From assembly GCA_910588615.1 (NCBI GenBank), contig CAJUOI010000009.1:1-60527 (forward strand): a stretch of DNA of 60,527 bases, written 5' to 3'. Shown here piece by piece: positions 55,017 to 60,527 of the stretch. A model generated the notes under the pieces. The model did not search any database. It had not been told where the DNA came from and saw only the letters and a list, made by a program, of their open reading frames with translations. Source of the stretch: an uncultured Christensenellaceae bacterium (GTDB lineage: Bacteria; Bacillota; Clostridia; Christensenellales; Borkfalkiaceae). The translations under genes were made by a program, and so were the position numbers. Positions within the stretch are counted from its first letter, which is position 1; the number at the start of each line of letters is the position of its first letter.

Positions 55017-55337
55017 ATGAAGATTGTTTCTATTCTCAACAGTATCCTTGCTCCCGCAAAGGACATACCGCTTTATACGACTTACCGCGCTATCAGCATT
55101 GCCCTTATCATCGCTATGGGCGTTGCGGCAATCGCCGCAATTATTCTCGTAATGCTTCAACCGGGCAACTCCCAAGGGATCGACGCACTCGGCGGCTCCA
55201 GCGAAACGTTCTACGGCAAAAACAAGGGCAGAAGCACCGAAGCAAAGCTCAAACTGTGGACTTATATCTGCCTCGGCGTTTTGGCAGTTCTTGCAATCGT
55301 GTTCTTCATCCTGCAATACGAGGGCATTTGGACCTGA
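55017..55337 (+). CDS. secG: preprotein translocase subunit SecG
   Basis: A 106-residue subunit of the SecYEG channel. Two membrane helices (residues about 26-46 and 82-100) flank the conserved loop VMLQPGNSQGIDALGGSSETFYGKNKGRS. The N-terminus is about 20 residues longer than in short SecG forms. It precedes rnr and smpB, the classic Gram-positive order, and is separated from rnr by a terminator-like hairpin. Confidence 0.93.
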   Translation: MKIVSILNSILAPAKDIPLYTTYRAISIALIIAMGVAAIAAIILVMLQPGNSQGIDALGGSSETFYGKNKGRSTEAKLKLWTYICLGVLAVLAIVFFILQYEGIWT

Positions 55338-55355
55338 TTTAAATTTACTTACGAT

Positions 55356-55387
55356 ACGGGCGGCTCGGTGAGCTTGCCCGTTTTTTT
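55356..55387 (+). terminator. intrinsic terminator or attenuator between secG and rnr
   Basis: ACGGGC (55356-55361) and GCCCGT (55376-55381) enclose a small inner CTC/GAG hairpin; seven T follow. As rnr has no clear promoter of its own, partial read-through is likely. Confidence 0.7.
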
Positions 55388-55431
55388 AGCCGCTCCCCTC
55401 TTTCCATGGCGGGCGGCGATACGGAGATATT

Positions 55432-57540
55432 GTGGACGCAAAACTAAAGCTTTACGAAAAAATCAAAGACGGCACCTTTGCCCTTATGACGGGCGGCACC
55501 ATTGCCAACAAATTGCACCTGAACCGAAAACAAACAGGCGCACTCTATAAGATGCTCGATTCGCTCTGCGCCGAAAAGGATATCTTGCGCGACGCTTCGT
55601 TCCGATACGGCACGGCGGAGCAATTCTGCGCCGTTACCGGTACGCTTACGGGAAACGAACGCGGCTTCGGATTCGTCGTGCGCGACGACGGCGGCGACGA
55701 TCTCTTCATCCCCCGCCGCGCCATGAACAACGCACTGCACGGCGACAAAGTCATCGCGTTTTCCGTCGGCGGAAGAGCAGGCGACGAGGGCGAAATTTTA
55801 AAGGTGCTCTCCCACGGACTCAAAGAAATCGTCGGAACCTTTCATACGTCCGGACGCGGCGACGGAACGCTTCGTCCCGACGAGAGGAAATTCTCCGAAG
55901 ACATCCGCATTCCCTTTTCCGTTTCAAACGGTTGCCAAAACGGACAAAAGGCCGTTGCACGTCTCACTTCCGCAGCGGGTTGCCCTCCCGTGGGAAGAAT
56001 CGTAGAAATCTTAGGTATGAGCGGGGATTTCCTCGTCGAAGAACAAGCCCTGATCCGCGCTCGCAATTTACGGGAAGAATTTCCGGAAAATGTCGTATGC
56101 GTCGCAGAAGAGCAGGCACGGCGCCCCGTTTCCGACTTTACGGGCAGGGTCGACTTGACGCAAGAGCTGATCATTACGGTAGACGGCGAGGATACCCGCG
56201 ATATCGACGACGCGATTTCCTTGCGGCAGGACGGCGACAAATTTTACCTCGGCGTGCATATCGCCGACGTTTCGCACTACGTAAAAAAGGGCGGCGAAAT
56301 TGATAAGGAAGCATACGCCCGCGGTACGAGCGTTTATTTCCCCGACCGCGTGCTGCCCATGCTCCCAACACCCCTTTCCAACGGAATCTGTTCGTTGAAC
56401 GAGGGCGAGCTGCGATATGCGCTCTCCTGTTTCATGACGGTTTCCCAAACGGGAAAGGTTCTCGAACGTCGCTTCGCCCCGTCAGTGATCCGTTCCCGCC
56501 ATCGCATGACGTACACGGAAATTACAGCCATTTACGAGGGCGATAAAAAGACGCGGAAAAAATATCCCGATTTAATTGAATTCGTAGACACGGCGATCCA
56601 TCTGACGAAAATTTTAAAACGCGCGCGCGAGGATAAGGGCGGAGTATCGCTCGACGTGAAGGAAGCGAAAATTTTGTACGAAAACGGAAAGGTAAGCATT
56701 CCCGATTACGACAGAAGCATTTCGCACGAAATGATAGAGCAATTTATGGTGCTTGCCAACGAGAGCGTTGCGACCTTGATGCACGAAGCGCAAATGCCTT
56801 TCGTCTACCGCGTTCACGAGCGGCCTTCGCCCGATAAAGCAAAAGATTTCGCTCTGTTTTTAAACGATTTGGGGATCAGCGCAAAATATAACATCGAGGA
56901 CGTAAAACCTTCCGACTATCGAAAAGTACTGTTAAGCGTACGTGATTTGCCCGTTTCACCCATCGTCAGCCGCGTGATGCTTCGCTCGATGATGAAAGCT
57001 TCCTATTCTCCCGAAAATATGGGGCATTTCGGACTTGCTTCCGATTGTTACTGCCATTTCACATCCCCCATCCGACGCTATCCCGATTTGACAGTGCACC
57101 GCATTCTCAAGGGTTTTTTGTGCGATAAGGAAAAAACGAAAGAGAAGTTTACCGAGTTCGTAAAACAGGCGTCCGTGCAGTCCTCGGCAACCGAAAAAAA
57201 CGCCGAGAACGCAGAGCGCGAAGTCGACGCACTGTATATCGTAAAATATATGAGCGATAAAATCGGCGAGGAATACGACGCGGTAATTTCGGGCGTAACC
57301 TCCTTCGGAATCTTTGCGGAACTGAAAAACACCGTGGAAGGAATGATCCCACTCGATGTCCTGCCCGACGACGGTTACGATTACCGACCGGATAAATTCT
57401 TGCTACGCGGAACGCGTAACTCCTTCCGCCTCGGAGACGAAATTCGGGTAAAGGTCGCTTCCGTTGACTGGGGTTCGAGGCGTACGCTTTTCGTGTTAGC
57501 GGACGACTTCCCGAAAAATGTTAAGGAAAAAAGAAAATGA
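55432..57540 (+). CDS. rnr: ribonuclease R
   Basis: A 702-residue 3'-5' exoribonuclease for structured RNA and trans-translation quality control. N-terminal helix-turn-helix, cold-shock domain (GNERGFGFVVRDDGGDDLFIP), the RNB core with the metal motif DGEDTRDIDDAIS and GVHIADVSHYV, ASDCYCHFTSPIRRYPDL, and a C-terminal S1 domain (YDAVISGVTSFGIFAELKNT). The start is GTG with GGAG five to six bases upstream. It overlaps smpB by the ATGA. Confidence 0.96.
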   Translation: MDAKLKLYEKIKDGTFALMTGGTIANKLHLNRKQTGALYKMLDSLCAEKDILRDASFRYGTAEQFCAVTGTLTGNERGFGFVVRDDGGDDLFIPRRAMNNALHGDKVIAFSVGGRAGDEGEILKVLSHGLKEIVGTFHTSGRGDGTLRPDERKFSEDIRIPFSVSNGCQNGQKAVARLTSAAGCPPVGRIVEILGMSGDFLVEEQALIRARNLREEFPENVVCVAEEQARRPVSDFTGRVDLTQELIITVDGEDTRDIDDAISLRQDGDKFYLGVHIADVSHYVKKGGEIDKEAYARGTSVYFPDRVLPMLPTPLSNGICSLNEGELRYALSCFMTVSQTGKVLERRFAPSVIRSRHRMTYTEITAIYEGDKKTRKKYPDLIEFVDTAIHLTKILKRAREDKGGVSLDVKEAKILYENGKVSIPDYDRSISHEMIEQFMVLANESVATLMHEAQMPFVYRVHERPSPDKAKDFALFLNDLGISAKYNIEDVKPSDYRKVLLSVRDLPVSPIVSRVMLRSMMKASYSPENMGHFGLASDCYCHFTSPIRRYPDLTVHRILKGFLCDKEKTKEKFTEFVKQASVQSSATEKNAENAEREVDALYIVKYMSDKIGEEYDAVISGVTSFGIFAELKNTVEGMIPLDVLPDDGYDYRPDKFLLRGTRNSFRLGDEIRVKVASVDWGSRRTLFVLADDFPKNVKEKRK

Positions 57541-57992
57541 AAGTGATTGCTTTAAACAAATCCGCCTCGTTCGAATACTTTATCGAGGAGAAATTCGAAG
57601 CGGGAATCGTGCTCGAGGGCAGCGAGGTAAAATCGCTGCGCGCAGGCAAGGCTTCCCTCGGCGAAAGCTTTTGCGAGGTTCGCGCGGGGCAGGTTCTGTT
57701 GAAAAACATGCATGTCGCGCTGTACGACAAGAGCGGCGCGTTTTCCACCCGCGAGGCGAGAAAGGACCGGAAGCTTTTGTTGCACAAGAACGAAATAGCG
57801 AAAATTGCGGGAAAAATCAACGAGCGCGGATATACCCTCGTACCCCTGAAAATTTACTTTAAGGACGCGCTCGTCAAAATAGAAATTGCGCTCTGCAAGG
57901 GAAAGCACGCCTACGACAAAAAGCGTTCGATTGCCGAACGCGACCAAAAGCGCGCCACGGACCGAGCCGTAAAGGAAATATTTCACGATTAA
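57537..57992 (+). CDS. smpB: SsrA-binding protein SmpB
   Basis: A 151-residue tmRNA partner that rescues stalled ribosomes. IEEKFEAGIVLEGSEVKSLRAGKASLGES is the core signature; YTLVPLKIYFKD and the C-terminal KKRSIAERDQKRATDRAVKE tail are present. It is translationally coupled to rnr. The tmRNA gene ssrA often follows smpB but is not found before the next gene. Confidence 0.97.
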   Translation: MKVIALNKSASFEYFIEEKFEAGIVLEGSEVKSLRAGKASLGESFCEVRAGQVLLKNMHVALYDKSGAFSTREARKDRKLLLHKNEIAKIAGKINERGYTLVPLKIYFKDALVKIEIALCKGKHAYDKKRSIAERDQKRATDRAVKEIFHD

Positions 57993-58022
57993 GCTCCTCC
58001 GCCGCACGCCCTGTCCCGTAAA

Positions 58023-58050
58023 AAAACGGCTTCGCTTCCGAAGCCGTTTT
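58023..58050. terminator. bidirectional terminator between smpB and the MFS gene
   Basis: AAAACGGCTTCG (58023-58034) and CGAAGCCGTTTT (58039-58050) form a 12-bp stem around CTTC. Confidence 0.88.
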
Positions 58051-58073
58051 ATCATTTCCGCTACCGATTTCGT

Positions 58074-59312
58074 TCACTCGTGAATCAGGGGACTGATTTT
58101 TTTATGCCAGAACGGTGAAAAAGCCGTTGCAATCACGCCCGTTGCGCTGGCAACCGCAAGCAGTAGAATGATAACCGTATTCCAGCCGTTCCGTTCCGCC
58201 ATCGCCCCGAGAAGATAGCTCGACAGCGTGCTCCCGACGTAGCAAAAGGTATTGATGACGCCCGCATAAGCGCCGGAATCCCCCACCGTCCTCAACCGGA
58301 AGGGCATGGACGAGGTAATCACGTTGTTGATTGCCGCCATGGAACAGGAAACGAGCGCAAACAAAATAATCGTTGCCGCGAGGCTTTTGGTCAACAGCCA
58401 CACTATCAATCCCGTTATCCCGCCGCCGGCGAGATAGAACAAGCCACAGAGCAGCACGTCGTTGGGCAATTTCCGATGAACCAAACGCGCCGCCACGGCG
58501 CCCAAAATAGAAATCAGCGGCAAAATCAGCGTTAAAATAATCGAAAAATACGTTTCCAGCCCGTACGTTTCCTTTAACAAATTCGGAACCCAGGCGGTTA
58601 CGCCGTCTTTGATAAATCCGTTTGCAACGGCAAACAGAAAGATGAACGCCAGGGCGACGTATACGGTTTTTTTAGAACCCTTTCCCCTTTCGTTTACGGG
58701 TAATTCCGCTTTTTTTACCTCGAATTTCGGCAAATTTTTCTGAACGTACCCCACGCCGAAAAACCAAAGCACGGCGGCGGCGAGCAACAACCCGCCCGCA
58801 AAATAAAAGGTTGGACGCCAACCGACGAAGGCAACGAACAGTGCGGAAAGCCCGTACGCGATAAAGGTTCCCGCCGCTGTGGTCGTGCTCATGACGATGA
58901 TGCTTTTACCGACGTCCCGATCGCTCAGATATTCCGACTGCAATTTGACGAGCGAGCTCCACAGTAACGATTGTACTATGCCGTTTCCCAGCCAGACGTA
59001 TTTCATGACCTCGACGCCCGGGCAAAACGGCAACGCAAGGTTGGCTGCCGCCGACGCCGCAAGCGCCGCGAAAACCGCTATCCGCGTACGGTACCGCTTA
59101 CACAAAAGACCGTTCACGAGCTGGCCCGCGCCGTAAGCAAAAAAGAAAAAGCTTGCAACCAGTCCCGCCGAATCCTTCGCCGCGCCCGTCTCCTCGATAA
59201 CGGCAACCATCGACGCGGAATAATTCATTCTTCCGACGTTTGCCGCCGTATATGCAAGCCAGCTTAAAAACAGCAGGAGTCCGACGCATTTCCGTGTTTT
59301 TTTATCTTCCAT
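58074..59312 (-). CDS. MFS transporter, organophosphate-antiporter-like
   Basis: A 412-residue protein with 12 predicted helices. The N-terminal YTAANVGRMNYSASM and GAGQLVNGLLCKRY resemble the GlpT/UhpT (OPA) group of the major facilitator superfamily, which exchanges sugar phosphates for phosphate. A hydrophilic loop (VNERGKGSKKT) splits the halves. The substrate is not certain. The ATG at 59310-59312 is preferred; a TTG directly before it is the alternative. It is four bases after the metallohydrolase stop, in one operon. Confidence 0.85.
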   Translation of the reverse strand: MEDKKTRKCVGLLLFLSWLAYTAANVGRMNYSASMVAVIEETGAAKDSAGLVASFFFFAYGAGQLVNGLLCKRYRTRIAVFAALAASAAANLALPFCPGVEVMKYVWLGNGIVQSLLWSSLVKLQSEYLSDRDVGKSIIVMSTTTAAGTFIAYGLSALFVAFVGWRPTFYFAGGLLLAAAVLWFFGVGYVQKNLPKFEVKKAELPVNERGKGSKKTVYVALAFIFLFAVANGFIKDGVTAWVPNLLKETYGLETYFSIILTLILPLISILGAVAARLVHRKLPNDVLLCGLFYLAGGGITGLIVWLLTKSLAATIILFALVSCSMAAINNVITSSMPFRLRTVGDSGAYAGVINTFCYVGSTLSSYLLGAMAERNGWNTVIILLLAVASATGVIATAFSPFWHKKISPLIHE

Positions 59313-59315
59313 CAA

Positions 59316-60134
59316 TTAAAATTCGATTTCCAGCCCGTCGTACGCCACGATATATCCGTATTTTTCAGCCGTTTCGAGCATTTCGTCGTAGGTTTGCCCT
59401 CCGTTATGCGAAAAATGGTTGAGCACGACGATTGTTTTGTCGTCGGCAAGCCCTTCGCTCTTCATGCGTTCCACGGTTTTAACGTTCGTGCCGAAGCTCA
59501 TGTGTCCGTCCACCCAATCGCCTCCGAGCGCCAAACAACCCGTACAGTCGAGAGAAAGCAAATCGAACCGCCCTTCTTTTTTTAACGATTCCCAGCTTTT
59601 TTCCTGGAAATAACCCGTATCGTGCGCATAAAGCAGACGCTTGCCGCCTTGCGTAACCGAATAAAAAACGGGCGAAGACGCAGAATCGTGATTCGCCCAC
59701 AGCGGCAAAACCGAATATTCTCCCGCCTGAAACCGCTTTCCCGCTTCGACAAGCGTTACGGTTGCGTTGTCATCCGTTTTGTCGGTAAACGGCTTCATCG
59801 TTTTATAACCGCTCCGCGCGGCGTAAAAATGCAGCTTTCCGTGATTGTGACTGTACGCGTCCGCCGCGATTTCGATATCGTCGGGATAGAGATGGTCGCA
59901 ATGAGAATGGGTAATCAGGCAAGCGGTAATTTTATCCCAGTCGAACCCATATTGAAGATAATGGCAGACCGTGTCTGCATTGAAATCCATTAACAACTCG
60001 TCGTTTATCAGCGCTTGCGCGCGCGAACGTAAATTTTTACCGCCAAGCCGTTTCGACTCGCGGCAAACCCTGCAATTGCAGAACAACGCAGGCACGCCTT
60101 CGTAAGCCGCCGTTCCGAAATATTTGATTTTCAT
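59316..60134 (-). CDS. PhnP-like metallo-beta-lactamase-fold phosphodiesterase
   Basis: A 272-residue hydrolase. MKIKYFGTAAYEGVPALFCNCRVC has the PhnP-type N-terminal Cys pair (C-x-C-x2-C), and the metal motif is ITHSHCDHLYPDDI; later ligands include HDTGYF, SLDCTGCL and NHFSHNGG. PhnP cleaves cyclic ribose phosphate; this protein's substrate is not known, and it differs in length. It is the first gene of a two-gene unit with the MFS transporter, so both may handle a phosphorylated compound (inference). GAGG precedes the ATG. Confidence 0.85.
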   Translation of the reverse strand: MKIKYFGTAAYEGVPALFCNCRVCRESKRLGGKNLRSRAQALINDELLMDFNADTVCHYLQYGFDWDKITACLITHSHCDHLYPDDIEIAADAYSHNHGKLHFYAARSGYKTMKPFTDKTDDNATVTLVEAGKRFQAGEYSVLPLWANHDSASSPVFYSVTQGGKRLLYAHDTGYFQEKSWESLKKEGRFDLLSLDCTGCLALGGDWVDGHMSFGTNVKTVERMKSEGLADDKTIVVLNHFSHNGGQTYDEMLETAEKYGYIVAYDGLEIEF

Positions 60135-60167
60135 ACCGTAAATTCCTCCCGCCCGAACGCCGATTTT

Positions 60168-60210
60168 ATTATAACGTTTTCCCTTGAAGAAAACAAGTTC
60201 GCACTTGTTT
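60168..60210 (-). promoter_or_regulatory. promoter of the PhnP-like/MFS unit overlapped by a 20-bp palindrome
   Basis: On the minus strand: -35 TTGTTT (60191-60196), 17-base spacer, -10 TATAAT (60168-60173). A perfect palindrome AAACAAGT-TCGC-ACTTGTTT (60191-60210) covers the -35, and a further CAAACTTGT half-like sequence follows at 60214-60222. The layout fits repressor binding at the -35. Confidence 0.6.
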
Positions 60211-60297
60211 CGTGCAAACTTGTCTGTTTAACATGGTGCGCCAAATGGTAACAAATCCGAACCTCTATGTTGGACAAAATTGCATAATTCTACGGAT

Positions 60298-60322
60298 TAC
60301 TATAACATTATAATATATAGTA
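60298..60322. repeat. AT-rich inverted repeat after the right-edge gene
   Basis: TACTATA (60298-60304) and TATAGTA (60316-60322) form an AT-only stem downstream of the right-edge gene. It has no U-run, so it is a weak terminator candidate. The surrounding stretch 60211-60333 holds no gene that I can see and is richer in A+T than the rest of the window. Confidence 0.3.
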
Positions 60323-60333
60323 TGTAAGAAAAA

Positions 60334-60527
60334 TCAATCCACCTTAAATCTTTCATGGAGTATTTTATTGATTCTGTCCAGACTTACAATCTCCCCACCC
60401 AATTTCTTTAACCCGCTAACGCCATCACAATCTTCTCTTGCCATTAAGCCGCCGTATTCCATAAGTATAGGGTATGGAAGCGCAAAGAACCGATCAAAGT
60501 TACGGTCGCCGTAAAGCACTACCGCAA
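60334..60527 (-). CDS. C-terminal end of an unknown leftward gene cut by the window edge
   Basis: The minus frame runs from the right edge (reading AVVLYGDRNFDRFF) to a TAA at 60334-60336, 63 residues without a required start, ending KILHERFKVD. I do not recognise a family. The internal GTG at 60519 could be mistaken for a start but has no ribosome site. The gene is not followed by a clear terminator. Confidence 0.6.
   Translation of the reverse strand, partial: AVVLYGDRNFDRFFALPYPILMEYGGLMAREDCDGVSGLKKLGGEIVSLDRINKILHERFKVD

Noticed and set aside
58051..58073. tmRNA gene (ssrA) expected after smpB
   Set aside because: Only 23 bases separate the smpB terminator from the next gene; no tmRNA sequence is present.
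1..60527. CRISPR arrays, insertion sequences, prophage, rRNA or integrative-element ends
   Set aside because: No regularly spaced repeats, transposase or integrase motifs, phage genes or rRNA sequence were seen; the only tRNA is not followed by an integrase or a repeated tRNA end.

Overview
This window looks like chromosomal DNA from an anaerobic, probably spore-forming member of the Clostridia (Bacillota). By eye the base composition is moderate. The reasons are: an oxygen-sensitive class III ribonucleotide reductase (nrdD/nrdG), a monomeric [FeFe] hydrogenase, the bifunctional aldehyde/alcohol dehydrogenase adhE beside the NADH sensor rex, the sporulation genes yabP and yabQ beside divIC, a DnaE-type polymerase in a murB-PHP-whiA-dnaE-pfkA cluster, and clean sigma-A promoters (TTGACA-17-TATAAT) and GGAGG ribosome sites. 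No insertion sequence, prophage, CRISPR array or rRNA was seen. Most genes are housekeeping and packed in tight operons with 4-base ATGA/GTGA overlaps.

Layout: 1-1.1 kb holds a leftward gene edge, a tiny ORF and an alpha/beta hydrolase. 1.1-4.2 kb holds coaE and polA (leftward), followed by a tRNA-Leu and a DUF1848 protein. 5.4-7.2 kb is a self-contained AbrB-regulator/ABC-transporter operon. 7.2-12 kb is a leftward operon: M29 aminopeptidase, a histidine-rich CobW GTPase, a second CobW GTPase fused to a DUF1980-type domain, a flavodoxin and an rRNA methyltransferase. 12-14.9 kb is nrdDG with tandem NrdR boxes. 15-23.4 kb carries two phosphofructokinases, dnaE, whiA, a PHP phosphoesterase and murB. 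23.4-24.8 kb has an orphan solute-binding-like protein, a candidate structured RNA and a small Cys-rich DUF1540 protein; then rplI. 25.4-30.3 kb is the fermentation/redox block (hydrogenase, adhE, rex). Next come valS, a divergent SsuABC/TauABC-like importer, a YkvI-like membrane protein, and a very unusual PadR-coiled-coil-membrane fusion (36.8-38.5 kb).

38.6-42 kb is the leftward operon DUF1934 - UPF0173 - rho - ROK glucokinase. 42-45 kb has a YgjP-like metallopeptidase, aroA, a DtxR/MntR-type regulator, a low-molecular-weight tyrosine phosphatase and a small Xre regulator. 45.3-48 kb is yabP-yabQ-divIC-ppx-M50 protease, 48.1-50 kb typA, 50-54.3 kb the operon aroK-gltX-thyA-folA-traX, and 54.4-58 kb a lipoprotein and secG-rnr-smpB. 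The right end has an MFS transporter, a PhnP-like hydrolase and a truncated unknown gene.

The most noteworthy signals are: (i) a 20-bp motif present four times in the same orientation, three times between a stop codon and a terminator and once as a perfect palindrome in front of the PadR fusion gene; (ii) several genes (aroA, aroK, polA, the small xre) whose sigma-A -10 box ends 6-7 bases before the start codon with no ribosome site, suggesting leaderless mRNAs, with aroA and aroK sharing almost the same 5' sequence; (iii) a three-way-junction RNA-like element at 24.44-24.57 kb; and (iv) the PadR fusion itself. All functions are read from sequence motifs and recall of families; no database search was run.
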